Counted from the first letter of the stretch, positions 8,598 through 16,193 are shown. The stretch is 42,610 nucleotides of DNA from Actinobacillus minor NM305 (GCF_000175195.1 NZ_ACQL01000065.1:1-42610); one strand, 5' to 3'. Made by a program: numbers and translations. The notes: generated from the letters alone by a model not told the origin.

Positions 8598-8971
8598 TAC
8601 TCTTCCACCTTACGCAATGCGTTGAGCTGAATATCACGCACCGATTCACCATCAACAGTGTAAGACTCGCTCACATCCGTACTGAAACAGCCCAAGTAAG
8701 ACGTGCGTTTCTCAGTATTGTTGAGCGGATAACGGGTTAATTTCGCATTTTTAATATTCGCCCAATCAATATAAGTGCCGTCTTGCGGCTCAACAGCAGT
8801 CACCGAAATCGTATGCTCCTCAATGCCTTGAGCATAACCTCTCGCACGCCCTGAGCTATTCATCGTTTTAACCAGTTTGCGACCGGTGACGGTTTTCACA
8901 TCAAGTTTGGTGATCTCAATCTCAACGCCGTCCACCTCAAGCACGCAAGAGCCTTCATAAACAATCGACAT
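8597..8971 (-). CDS. Tail tube protein gpM
   Basis: A protein of 124 residues directly after the sheath gene, as in Mu. The pattern (YEGSCVLEVDGVEIEITKLDVKTVTGRKLVKTMNSSGRARGYAQG) is that of the Mu/P2-class tail tube family. The C-terminal half (EKRTSYLGCFSTDVSESYTVDGESVRDIQLNALRKVEE) contains the family's short beta-strand ending. It forms the inner tube through which DNA passes. The length is normal and nothing appears broken. Confidence 0.9.
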   Translation of the reverse strand: MSIVYEGSCVLEVDGVEIEITKLDVKTVTGRKLVKTMNSSGRARGYAQGIEEHTISVTAVEPQDGTYIDWANIKNAKLTRYPLNNTEKRTSYLGCFSTDVSESYTVDGESVRDIQLNALRKVEE

Positions 8972-8981
8972 CTAATACCCC

Positions 8982-10394
8982 CTATAAAATTAACGTAATT
9001 TTGTTGCGGATAACGTGTAAGCCATTGACCACATCAGCAGGGATTTCTAAATCCAAGTAAGTCGGGTCTTGAGCATTACGCACCACCAATAAGCGAGACT
9101 TCCACGCTTCCACACTTTCAATCACTTCCTCGCCTTCGAGCTGATAAAGCACGTCTAAAATTTCCGAACGCACTTTCGCCACAATACGGTGCGAGTTTTT
9201 CGCGCGAGGGAAACGCAAACGCTGACGGGTTTGGATTGCCTTACGCACATAATCTAACGTGCGAATCGTGGTTAAATCCAAATAGCTCGGGTCGTCCGTA
9301 TTGGTAGCGTTTTTGGTGTATGTGGTAATCGCACGGGTAATTTGCACACGGCTTGCCACCACCTCAATCGGGCTTAAACCGTGATATAACGCTTGGTTTA
9401 CTTCGGTAAATAACGGCTTTTGCGAGTCGTCCACCACCGTTAAGCCTTTAATTTCAAGGGTATTCAATGGGCGAGCAGGATCTTCTTCGCCCGCAATCAC
9501 TGCTCCAAGCCCTGCCGCAATCATTGCGTTAGACTCCACCGAACCTTTATACCAGCCCACAATAATGCGTTCGCTATTGAGGCTTGCCGTTAAGGTTGTG
9601 CCTGTCGCATAAGTGCCACGCCAACCCATTACACCGATAGCCGGTTTATCTTCAATCGGGGCAGAAACCGATTCCAAATGGCTACGCAATGCAAGGGCAT
9701 TTTCATCGTCTGAAAAAGGCGAAATAATCACGTTATAATGTGTACCGGCAACGCTTGCCAATGCCGGGGCAATTTGAGCATTACGCTGACCATTTTCAAA
9801 TGCACGAGCTTCAAGAGTTAAGCCTGTTGCTGTATTGCGTGTTGCAAGCGTGATTTCATTGCCGATTTCGCCTTTCGCTTTTGCAGTGAGTTTCAGCGTG
9901 GTTTCGGTTTCAGCACTTGCCACTACTGGGCTATAGCTTGCCGCATTGATCACATTCACCAAACGAGCAACGATAGCTTGAGCTTCTTCGCCCTTAGCCG
10001 CAGCAACTTCATACGCTGTCCCCGCAATCGTAACGGAAACGACACCGGCATAAGTTACCGTACCGGTAAAGGTAACTTGACCGCTTGCCGCAACACCGGC
10101 ATCGTGGTCTTTTAAGCCCACCACCGTCAAACGGATTAATGGGTTATTTTGGATCGCTTGGCGAACCATTAAATGAGCCACCGAGCCTTTACCAAATAAA
10201 TTTTCTGCCTCCACATCGCTAAATAACTTATGCGGTGAAGTAAAGGCTGCTTCGCCGCCTGTCATCGGGGCAATAATCAGCACCTCTTGCTCATTGGTCG
10301 GCAAGGTAGTTACTGCATCTTTGTTGTTGTATTCCGTCAGCACACTTGGCTTGCGAATACTGTTCGGGATTTTCTCAAATTCAATTTTTGACAT
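8982..10394 (-). CDS. Contractile tail sheath protein gpL
   Basis: A protein of 470 residues. The N-terminal FEKIPNSIRKPSVLTEYNNKDAVTTLPTNEQEVLIIAPMTGG and the C-terminal region (TTIRTLDYVRKAIQTRQRLRFPRAKNSH, VIESVEAWKSRLLVVRNAQDPTYLDLEIPADVVNGLHVI) are typical Mu-like sheath sequences. The middle insertion (about 100-200, Thr/Val/Ala rich) is a surface domain of the sheath. It establishes that this phage has a contractile, myovirus-type tail. The start follows the gp38 stop with ATG overlapping at 10392-10396. Confidence 0.95.
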   Translation of the reverse strand: MSKIEFEKIPNSIRKPSVLTEYNNKDAVTTLPTNEQEVLIIAPMTGGEAAFTSPHKLFSDVEAENLFGKGSVAHLMVRQAIQNNPLIRLTVVGLKDHDAGVAASGQVTFTGTVTYAGVVSVTIAGTAYEVAAAKGEEAQAIVARLVNVINAASYSPVVASAETETTLKLTAKAKGEIGNEITLATRNTATGLTLEARAFENGQRNAQIAPALASVAGTHYNVIISPFSDDENALALRSHLESVSAPIEDKPAIGVMGWRGTYATGTTLTASLNSERIIVGWYKGSVESNAMIAAGLGAVIAGEEDPARPLNTLEIKGLTVVDDSQKPLFTEVNQALYHGLSPIEVVASRVQITRAITTYTKNATNTDDPSYLDLTTIRTLDYVRKAIQTRQRLRFPRAKNSHRIVAKVRSEILDVLYQLEGEEVIESVEAWKSRLLVVRNAQDPTYLDLEIPADVVNGLHVIRNKITLIL

Positions 10395-10573
10395 TATTTG
10401 CCCCCTGTTTCTTTAGCGGATTTGGTTTCTTTGACGACAATCAAATCGCCATCCGCAATGCGGCGTTGATAGTAAAGGGTGTTTTCAACCTCTACTGTTT
10501 CTTGTTCAATATAGTGATGCGGTCGGTTTTCTACCGGCACACGCACCCCTTTAGCGGCTTTCACTTTTAACAT
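10394..10573 (-). CDS. gp38-like small protein (DUF2635)
   Basis: A 59-residue protein (MLKVKAAKGVRVPVENRPHH ... LIVVKETKSAKETGGK) found by translating the gap between gp37 and the sheath. It matches the short DUF2635/Mu gp38 family, which always lies just upstream of the sheath gene. The stop overlaps the sheath start and the ATG is one base from the gp37 stop. Its function in tail assembly is unknown. The Lys-rich end and a 'P.E.RPH.YI' core are the family features visible. Confidence 0.85.
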   Translation of the reverse strand: MLKVKAAKGVRVPVENRPHHYIEQETVEVENTLYYQRRIADGDLIVVKETKSAKETGGK

Positions 10574-11215
10574 CTAATCACCATCCTTAAATTCTGTTCT
10601 AAATGCCGCTTCGGCATTGTTATTCGGGTCAAAAATCCGATTATTAAAGCCCGATAAATCGCCTTGCGGTTCATCTAGCTTGCCTTGATACTGCTTAAAG
10701 ACCTGCTCATTCGGCTCAACCCCTTCCGGGAATCTGCCATCATCAAGCACATTGCATTCGTTGTAGCTGATTTCAAACTCAATAGCATAGGCAGAGAGTT
10801 TCTCTTTCTTCACTTCCGCATTATTCCAAATAGTACGGATTCGCTTGGGTTGGATAGGGTGGACTAAACCGCCTAAGGTCTGATTAATCAGCAAGGTTTT
10901 AACTGCCCCCAATAACTGATTTACCCCCACTTCTCGGCTTGTTGCCCCACCTAAACGCCCAGTGGTCTGATTTCGCATTGAGCGGGTAATCACCAACACC
11001 ACAAACACATCGGTGGCTTGATAGCGTTTACCCCTTGCCCCCATTGATTTAGCCTCAAATACCGAGCCACCGTAAGACACAAGGCAAGCCGGCAAACGGC
11101 GAACATCTAACTGCTCATCGTTAATTTCTCCGGCATAACCGGCAACGGAATACACCATCTTGCCTAAACCTAACTGCAAACGGTCAATCAAGGCTTGCTC
11201 AATTTTGCTAATCAT
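10574..11215 (-). CDS. gp37-like tail-completion protein (DUF1834)
   Basis: A protein of 213 residues in the Mu gp37 position. The opening (MISKIEQALIDRLQLGLGKMVYSVAGYAGEINDEQLDVRRLPACLVSYGG) and the core (TDVFVVLVITRSMRN ... GVNQLLGAVKTLLINQTLGGLVHPIQPKRI) fit DUF1834. By position it is a head-tail connector or tail terminator. The C-terminal 50 residues (Asn/Glu/Gly-rich) look disordered and variable. It overlaps gp36 by four bases. Confidence 0.85.
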   Translation of the reverse strand: MISKIEQALIDRLQLGLGKMVYSVAGYAGEINDEQLDVRRLPACLVSYGGSVFEAKSMGARGKRYQATDVFVVLVITRSMRNQTTGRLGGATSREVGVNQLLGAVKTLLINQTLGGLVHPIQPKRIRTIWNNAEVKKEKLSAYAIEFEISYNECNVLDDGRFPEGVEPNEQVFKQYQGKLDEPQGDLSGFNNRIFDPNNNAEAAFRTEFKDGD

Positions 11216-11637
11216 CTACGGTCTCGCCCCCAAATACGGTTGCCCCCATTGAAAAACTGCACCGTGTTTTCACCATCTGCCGATTCAGCGGCAGCCTCTT
11301 CATCTAAGCTCAACGACACCACACCTTTTGAGATGTTTTCCAGCTCTTTTAAGCAAAGTTTGTAGCGGTTTTCTACCTCTTCGGTCATCGTTACTAATGA
11401 TTTGCTGGTTAAATGATAACGAGCCAAATCACAGCAAATACGCTTTAAATTTTGCGGTACAGTCTTTAATGGCAGACGGTAACGCCCACTTAAATAGCCG
11501 TCAATTTGGCTGGAGGAATCCACTAAAGCCACTTCAAGAGTCGCCTCATCAACTACACCTGCCATATCACGGTCGGTTAGTTCAATGGATTCCTGTTCGC
11601 CAATTCGCAACACGAAATCATCAACCAACGCATACAT
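11212..11637 (-). CDS. gp36-like head-tail connector (DUF1320)
   Basis: A protein of 141 residues in the gp36 position with DUF1320 features: an alpha-helical N-terminus (DDFVLRIGEQESIELTDRD), then VVDEATLEVALVDSSSQIDGYLSGRYRLPL and the helical DLARYHLTSKS. The family resembles head-completion connectors of other phages (gp6/gpFI-like). The gene abuts gp35 at 11637 and overlaps gp37, which indicates one translation-coupled block. Confidence 0.87.
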   Translation of the reverse strand: MYALVDDFVLRIGEQESIELTDRDMAGVVDEATLEVALVDSSSQIDGYLSGRYRLPLKTVPQNLKRICCDLARYHLTSKSLVTMTEEVENRYKLCLKELENISKGVVSLSLDEEAAAESADGENTVQFFNGGNRIWGRDRR

Positions 11638-11978
11638 TACGCATCACCCTCAACAACCGGCACAAACTCCAAATAAGGGTCGTTAGCTAATGTGATAATC
11701 TGCTCATCAGTTAAATCAGCACGAGCAATTTCCACCGCCGTTTCTTTATTGAAACGGTAGCCACAACGCCCATAGGTCGCCTGTGGGTGAATGGATTTCA
11801 GTTTGATTTCAAAGGCGATAGGATTAATCAAAGCACCGTCATCTGGCTTAGTTTCACTTTCAGGCGGTTTAGGTTGTTCATCCGTTTTATCTTCAGGCTG
11901 TTTATTCACTTTATCTTCAGGCGGTGTATTTTCGTTTGTGTTCAAAGCTTCACTGTCATTTTTCTTTGGTTTTGCCAT
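11637..11978 (-). CDS. gp35-like protein (Mu-like FluMu type)
   Basis: A protein of 113 residues just downstream of the major capsid gene, the gp35 position. The first half is a disordered Pro/Glu/Lys-rich linker (NTPPEDKVNKQPEDKTDEQP). The second half (LKSIHPQATYGRCGYRFNKETAVEIARADLTDEQIITLANDPYLEFV) is the conserved domain seen in FluMu-type homologues. Its function is unknown; a capsid accessory or head-tail role is inferred from position. The ribosome site AGAGGG lies between the gene and the capsid-downstream hairpin. Confidence 0.75.
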   Translation of the reverse strand: MAKPKKNDSEALNTNENTPPEDKVNKQPEDKTDEQPKPPESETKPDDGALINPIAFEIKLKSIHPQATYGRCGYRFNKETAVEIARADLTDEQIITLANDPYLEFVPVVEGDA

Positions 11979-11998
11979 TTTGCTACCCTCTCAAAATG

Positions 11999-12014
11999 GG
12001 CGTATTGCTACGCC
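11999..12014 (-). promoter_or_regulatory. Hairpin just downstream of the capsid gene
   Basis: Minus strand GGCGTA-GCAA-TACGCC is a perfect 6-bp stem capped by a GNRA tetraloop, 12 bases after the capsid stop and 8 bases before the gp35 ribosome site. Its position is that of the structured 'gpT downstream element' described for Mu-like phages. Membership in that RNA family is not verified here. It could stabilise the capsid mRNA or tune gp35 translation. Confidence 0.5.
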
Positions 12015-12025
12015 AAACATTAAAC

Positions 12026-12943
12026 CTATTCAGTAATAAATGGATTTACTACCACCTTTAATACGCCTTTTAGCGTATTAGTGGTGCCGTTAATCAATTC
12101 CGCCTCAAGCAATTTGCGTGCAGCAAACTCAAGCGAAGGTGGCACAAGCAAGGTGGTCGGGCGAATATTTAACTGCTTATCGCCATCGCCTTTTAAGGTA
12201 CGCATTGCAGTTAATACTTTTTCCAACGTTTCACTGTTTAACTCACTATCTTCAACACGGTGAATTAACTGCCAGAAACCAAAACCGGCATTACCACGAG
12301 AGCGAACACCCCATAAATATTGGTCTTTCATAAAGACGTGGTCTGACTCACTTGGGTCAAACTTCGTTTCAATTTCAGGTGTAGTGCGTTCTTGCCAAAT
12401 TAACGGCTTAATGGCTTGGCTATCATCTAGCACATAGAACGCAGGCTTACCGCTGGCAGAGCCTGTAGTGATATTACTTTGCGTTTTACTTGTGCCGGTT
12501 CCATCAACATTCTGATAAACAGGGTGATCGGTATCAAAGAAGTTCTGACCATCATAGCAAAGGGTTGTTTTACCTTTTTTCAACAAGCTAAAGACCAAAT
12601 CATCCGGTAATTCAGCCGCACTTTGAGCAGCTTGTTTCACCATTGGGGTAAATAAGCCTACTTGGTCATCTTCAATGGCAGTACGAGGCACGGCAACAGT
12701 TGATTCAAATAATTTATTCTCAATCGTCATCCCTTGTGCTTGCATATTTTTAATTTGACGGTCACCCACCCATTCTTGCATTTTCGGAAATTGACCCAAC
12801 CAAGCATAGGTATTAGTTGCAGTGCTGGAACTTACCTTCATCGCAACCGTACCCCATTGTGGTTCAAGCACTTTTAAACCGGCACTAAATTCTTTGCGAA
12901 ATGCAGTATCAAGTGCCTTTAATAATTCAGATTTTTTAAACAT
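12026..12943 (-). CDS. Major capsid protein gpT
   Basis: A protein of 305 residues matching the Mu gpT major head subunit: MFKKSELLKALDTAFRKEFSAGLKVLEPQWGTVAMKV, the TNTYAWLGQFPKMQEWVGDRQI core, and LTAMRTLKGDGDKQLNIRPTTLLVPPSLEFAARKLLEAE near the C-terminus. It has the usual length and forms the icosahedral shell on the I/Z scaffold. The start follows the stop of gene I without a gap and is translated with it. Confidence 0.95.
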   Translation of the reverse strand: MFKKSELLKALDTAFRKEFSAGLKVLEPQWGTVAMKVSSSTATNTYAWLGQFPKMQEWVGDRQIKNMQAQGMTIENKLFESTVAVPRTAIEDDQVGLFTPMVKQAAQSAAELPDDLVFSLLKKGKTTLCYDGQNFFDTDHPVYQNVDGTGTSKTQSNITTGSASGKPAFYVLDDSQAIKPLIWQERTTPEIETKFDPSESDHVFMKDQYLWGVRSRGNAGFGFWQLIHRVEDSELNSETLEKVLTAMRTLKGDGDKQLNIRPTTLLVPPSLEFAARKLLEAELINGTTNTLKGVLKVVVNPFITE

Positions 12944-13497
12944 TACTTGGATTCCTCCGTTTTATATTTTTCAATGTAAGCTGTTTCGCTTAAACCAAGC
13001 GATTTTGCTGCTGCAATTTCCGCAGCCGATAACGCCACTTTCTCCGCACCTTTATTCGGGTCTTCACCGCCCGATTGCGTACCTGCTAAAGCAGGATTAG
13101 GGGTAACCGTTTTTAAAAAGTCCGATAACGCCACTAAATTCTGCTTACCTAAATTCTCCGCCCACTCTTTTTGAGCAGGTAATAAACGACCATCAGAGAG
13201 AGCAGTTTGAATTAACGCATCACGCTCTTTATCGTTCATTTGCTGTTTTAAGCCATTTAATTCTGACTGCACCGCTTGTAAGTCGCTTAATGCCACATAT
13301 TTAGCCGGGTCGGGGTTATTCACTTTTGCGGATAATGCCACAACTTGCCCTTGCTCTTTGGCAAGTTCGGCATACACATCGCTCAACGCCACAGGGCTAT
13401 CGCCTTTGGCTTTATCCAGTGCGGTCAGCTTTTCGGTAATCTGCTCATCGGTCGCATTTGCCGACAATGCAAATAATTTAATTAAGAGTTCTTTCAT
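12943..13497 (-). CDS. Scaffold gpZ from an internal start in gene I
   Basis: In Mu the scaffold Z is made from an internal start within I in the same frame. Here ATG at 13497 (residue 173 of I) begins MKELLIKLFALSANATDEQI and is preceded by GAGGA (13508-13512), a good ribosome site inside coding sequence. The product would be 184 residues containing all the ALS motifs and a helical scaffold. Internal initiation is inferred from this site and from the Mu precedent. Confidence 0.65.
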   Translation of the reverse strand: MKELLIKLFALSANATDEQITEKLTALDKAKGDSPVALSDVYAELAKEQGQVVALSAKVNNPDPAKYVALSDLQAVQSELNGLKQQMNDKERDALIQTALSDGRLLPAQKEWAENLGKQNLVALSDFLKTVTPNPALAGTQSGGEDPNKGAEKVALSAAEIAAAKSLGLSETAYIEKYKTEESK

Positions 13498-14013
13498 TTG
13501 AGAATTGTCCTCGCTAGGTTCTAGGTAATGAGCAAATTGGCTTGAGGTTGCCACCACTTCGGCAAGATTGTGTAAAGCTGGTCGGTTGGTTAAAGCCGCA
13601 TTTAGCACCTTAATCACACGCCCTGATTTGTCCGCTAAAAACAGTGGAGAGAGATAACGGTACTCGCCATTTTTAATTTCAGCGGTGGCTTTTTCCGTCC
13701 ACTTCACCTCAACAAAAATGCCTTGCCCCGAAATATATTCCGCTTTCACCATCCAGCCGGCAGCAGGGTTGCCTTTGCCATTGGTTGCTACATAAAGGGT
13801 TTGATGCTCATAGTCGATCATCAGTTGGATTTGCAAATTATTAATGTCATCAGCAAGCTGATAACCGTTTGTGTCATCTACATACCAACCTCCATCACGC
13901 CCATCTTGCGGATAGAACCAACCATAAGGAAAAAGCTGAATACGACCATTCACTTCTTGCTCAAGCTGAAAACTGCACGCAATCGGGTTTAGTTTGAATT
14001 TCTGCTTAAACAC
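12943..14013 (-). CDS. Prohead protease/scaffold gpI
   Basis: A protein of 356 residues of the Mu gpI family. Residues 1-160 are the protease domain (LFPYGWFYPQDGRDGGWYVD, LQIQLMIDYEHQTLY, GEYRYLSPLF, LNAALTNRPAL). Residues 173-356 are the scaffold part. The start is GTG with GAGG upstream. The scaffold half carries eight copies of a short [x]ALS/GLS motif (near 182, 209, 226, 241, 271, 295, 327 and 340), which also appears three times in the portal C-terminus. In Mu this protein removes scaffold and trims the portal during prohead maturation. It heads its own block after a terminator and a candidate late promoter. Confidence 0.92.
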   Translation of the reverse strand: MFKQKFKLNPIACSFQLEQEVNGRIQLFPYGWFYPQDGRDGGWYVDDTNGYQLADDINNLQIQLMIDYEHQTLYVATNGKGNPAAGWMVKAEYISGQGIFVEVKWTEKATAEIKNGEYRYLSPLFLADKSGRVIKVLNAALTNRPALHNLAEVVATSSQFAHYLEPSEDNSQMKELLIKLFALSANATDEQITEKLTALDKAKGDSPVALSDVYAELAKEQGQVVALSAKVNNPDPAKYVALSDLQAVQSELNGLKQQMNDKERDALIQTALSDGRLLPAQKEWAENLGKQNLVALSDFLKTVTPNPALAGTQSGGEDPNKGAEKVALSAAEIAAAKSLGLSETAYIEKYKTEESK

Positions 14014-14039
14014 AAAAACACCTCAAAACAAATTAATGA

Positions 14040-14093
14040 GGTTAGAGAATAAAGAATTGGGGAAAAAGAAAAGAGGAGAGCAACTTCCACAAA
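14040..14093 (-). promoter_or_regulatory. Candidate late promoter upstream of gene I
   Basis: Minus strand TTTGTGGAAGTTGCTCTCC resembles the elements before gp46 and the endolysin. A possible -10 (TATTCT) follows about 25 bases on. The position equals that of the Mu late promoter PI. The conserved CTCCCCGTTRCTC word is degenerate here, so support is weaker than at the other two sites. Confidence 0.35.
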
Positions 14094-14147
14094 TTGCAAA
14101 TCTTTAGAAAAAATCGACCGCTTGCATTAAGCGAGGAGTGATGTTTG

Positions 14148-14188
14148 TTTTAAAACGCTTTAAAACTGCTTTAAAAAATTTTAAAAAA
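14148..14188. other. Helically phased A/T tracts in the G-I gap
   Basis: TTTAAAA-type tracts begin at about 14149, 14159, 14170 and 14180, a spacing of 10-11 bases. That spacing predicts intrinsic curvature. The gap between G and I is where Mu carries its central strong gyrase site. Nothing in the sequence proves a gyrase site here. The 14014-14271 gap otherwise holds only the terminator and the candidate promoter. Confidence 0.5.
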
Positions 14189-14218
14189 GAAAGAATGATA
14201 AATCATACCATACAAAAC

Positions 14219-14253
14219 AAAAACGCCCCTAATCGTTAATTTGGGGCGTTTTT
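14219..14253 (-). terminator. Intrinsic terminator after gene G
   Basis: AAAAACGCCCC at 14219-14229 pairs perfectly with GGGGCGTTTTT at 14243-14253, with a 13-base loop. Read on the minus strand it lies 19 bases after the G stop and is followed by a T-rich tract. It closes the transcript that contains the packaging, portal, F and G genes. Confidence 0.85.
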
Positions 14254-14271
14254 GGGGCGGTCATTTTAAGC

Positions 14272-14697
14272 CTAACCGATCAACTTTTGCCAATAATCCT
14301 GCACATCATCTAAAATATCCGCCTCATCTTGCTCGGTAAGCTGTAAAAACGGACGGGCAGGAATTTTCACTTTCCGCCCACGCCCAGCCATTCCGCCGAA
14401 TTGGTGGATAGCAGCATAAACTTTATTACTTCCTACAATAGCTTGGTTATTATTGCTTTCTGCTGTAATGCCTGAACGTAGATCTCCACTCTCTCCCTGT
14501 AAAATATTACCGGATTTATTAGGATATTTTAGACCTAGCCAAGCAGGGCGACCTTCTTCTTCAAAGTTTTTATCAACTGCTAGTCTCATTGTTTCGGCAA
14601 TATCAGCCATCAAGTCTTGTTTATTCTCAGTTTTTTGAGCTATGCGATTTAAGGTTTGAATAATTTCATCAATACCGTGAATTTGTATCTCAATCAT
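14272..14697 (-). CDS. Virion morphogenesis protein gpG
   Basis: A protein of 141 residues of the phage virion morphogenesis family (Mu gpG, tail completion). The features are a helical start (IEIQIHGIDEIIQTLNRIAQKTENK), WLGLKYPNKSGNILQGESGDLRSGITAE, and the closing YAAIHQFGGMAGRGRKVKIPARPFLQLTEQD, which is a strong family signature. It acts at the head-tail junction. It is separated from F by 140 bases that contain a tRNA-like RNA gene on the opposite strand, and is followed by a terminator. Confidence 0.92.
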   Translation of the reverse strand: MIEIQIHGIDEIIQTLNRIAQKTENKQDLMADIAETMRLAVDKNFEEEGRPAWLGLKYPNKSGNILQGESGDLRSGITAESNNNQAIVGSNKVYAAIHQFGGMAGRGRKVKIPARPFLQLTEQDEADILDDVQDYWQKLIG

Positions 14698-14711
14698 TTT
14701 TTTTACTATTG

Positions 14712-14740
14712 TTGATTTTTTAATTCAGTAAGCGTAGTAT
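14712..14740 (+). promoter_or_regulatory. Sigma-70-like promoter of the tRNA-like RNA
   Basis: TTGATT (14712-14717), a spacer of exactly 17 bases, then TAGTAT (14735-14740). The predicted start, about 7 bases on, coincides with the first base of the 12-bp closing stem of the RNA. It points opposite to the late operon. Confidence 0.6.
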
Positions 14741-14746
14741 AAAATC

Positions 14747-14836
14747 AACTTGCACTGGTTGTTACCAATGGGAAAAGGGCCGGGGTAAAAGCCGTTTATG
14801 TGGGTTCGAATCCCACCACCAGTGCAAGTATTTTTT
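14747..14836 (+). ncRNA. tRNA-like small RNA between F and G
   Basis: A 12-bp closing stem (14748-14759 with 14818-14829) encloses a perfect T-arm: GTGGG-TTCGAAT-CCCAC at 14800-14816, with a canonical 7-base T-loop. The 3' arm runs straight into TTTTTT, so the closing stem can serve as the terminator. A 17-spaced promoter precedes it. The D- and anticodon-arm region does not fold as a normal tRNA: TTACC (14762-14766) can pair with GGTAA (14784-14788), or GGC with GCC, but no 5-bp/7-base anticodon arm forms. It is therefore a tRNA mimic or a decayed tRNA rather than a decoding tRNA. It is transcribed antisense to the late mRNA. Confidence 0.65.
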
Positions 14837-14837
14837 A

Positions 14838-16193
14838 TTAATCTAAACTTCCATACAATAAGTCGAATTGTTTTTTATCTTTAAGTGTTCTTACATCTAA
14901 AATAATTTCACCACTACGAACACTATTTATTCTTTCTCCATTCTCTATGTAGTTAAACCGAATTGAAACTTTACCTTTCGGGGTATTAAAAATATAGAGT
15001 AATGAATTTTCCCTAGTTTCAGGATTTCTACTTGTTTTATCCCTCAACACTGCAACAGGTTTTAATAGCATTTCAGGCAAGTCTTTCCAGAAATCCACAG
15101 GCAATCTTTTATCACCTTGTTTGCGGTTAGCTTTATCATTTCGCAAGGCGTGATATAAAACCCGATCTTCAATAGAAATTACCGCACTTTCAAGTGCAAT
15201 ACCCTCACGCTCTAATGCAATGACCACAGGCGGCAATATTGCCCCAATATGATGAATTTTCCCTTGTGGTCGAGCAATACCTTGCTCCAAATTCTGGGAA
15301 ACTGCCAGCACTTCTAACGTAAAACTGTCTTTAATTGCTTGCATCAACTTAGGATGCTTAAAAGTTTCATTGATGGCAATCGCTGCTAACTTAGGCGGTG
15401 CTGAAATGCTTTTCTCCAGCATTGCTTGCCCTAAATTGGCAAGGTGTGATTGACCAGCGTTGTAGTTAAATGCTGCATCAGTTTTAAATAATTTTCCACT
15501 TGGCAAGCGATAGGCTTGTAATTTTCGATCAATGCCACCAATAGTTTCTGTGTATTCTTCAAAATCTTCTGGCTTAGTTTCACGCAGAACCCATTTTTCT
15601 TCTCGCTCAATATCACGTTTTTTCACCGCAATAACTTTACAACGGCAATTCCAGCCATTCGGTGGATAAAATGTATGCCAAAACGGATCATCTGCATGAT
15701 ATACACTATTATGTAACTGAGCGTGAGCAGGGCGAGTAAATTTATCATTTACCGCCACATATCGCCAATAAGGGCGTAAATGCATAATTTCACGCATTGC
15801 TTTATATTCGCCAATCCGTTCAGCCGTTCGCATATTGGTCTGATAAATGGTATGCAAACGACGGGGGATTAAGCGTTTCCCTAATAATTCACCATTTTCA
15901 TCTACTATCAAATCTGGTGTATCACCAATCCAACCTTTGCGATGCAACGTTCTCGTAATTTGCTTTTCCCACTCTTCTTGTGGAATACCGTTATATTGAG
16001 CCTCTAATAAACTTTGATGAATATCAATTAAAATATCCTGCTTCAATACACCTGCTACTGTAAAGGCTTTGGCGTGAGCCTCTTGCCAAACTTCGTGCCA
16101 GTTAAAGCCCAATACATAGCCTTTTTGCTCTAAAAAAGCTATCGCTTCTTTAGGTTTTAAACCAATAGCAAACAACAAGTCTTTCTCATTCAT
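14838..16193 (-). CDS. Head morphogenesis protein F with C-terminal nuclease-like domain
   Basis: A protein of 451 residues. Residues about 30-190 are the Mu F/SPP1 gp7 head-morphogenesis domain (YQTNMRTAERIGEY, RPAHAQLHNSVYHADDPFWHTFYPPNGWNCRC at 154-185). Residues about 310-450 form a separate domain (HALRNDKANRKQGDKRLPVDFWKDLPEMLLKPVAVLRD, then SLLYIFNTPKGKVSIRFNYIENGERINSVRSGEI). This resembles the phage barnase/EndoU/colicin/RelE-like (PBECR) nuclease class known as fusions to such head proteins. The minor head protein may be packaged and ejected, which would carry the domain into the cell. It overlaps the portal stop. The domain call is from motif memory, not a search. Confidence 0.85.
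   Translation of the reverse strand: MNEKDLLFAIGLKPKEAIAFLEQKGYVLGFNWHEVWQEAHAKAFTVAGVLKQDILIDIHQSLLEAQYNGIPQEEWEKQITRTLHRKGWIGDTPDLIVDENGELLGKRLIPRRLHTIYQTNMRTAERIGEYKAMREIMHLRPYWRYVAVNDKFTRPAHAQLHNSVYHADDPFWHTFYPPNGWNCRCKVIAVKKRDIEREEKWVLRETKPEDFEEYTETIGGIDRKLQAYRLPSGKLFKTDAAFNYNAGQSHLANLGQAMLEKSISAPPKLAAIAINETFKHPKLMQAIKDSFTLEVLAVSQNLEQGIARPQGKIHHIGAILPPVVIALEREGIALESAVISIEDRVLYHALRNDKANRKQGDKRLPVDFWKDLPEMLLKPVAVLRDKTSRNPETRENSLLYIFNTPKGKVSIRFNYIENGERINSVRSGEIILDVRTLKDKKQFDLLYGSLD

Noticed and set aside
14748-14829. A functional decoding tRNA
   Set aside because: Acceptor and T arms are good, but no canonical anticodon arm or D arm can be formed, so it is reported as tRNA-like RNA only.
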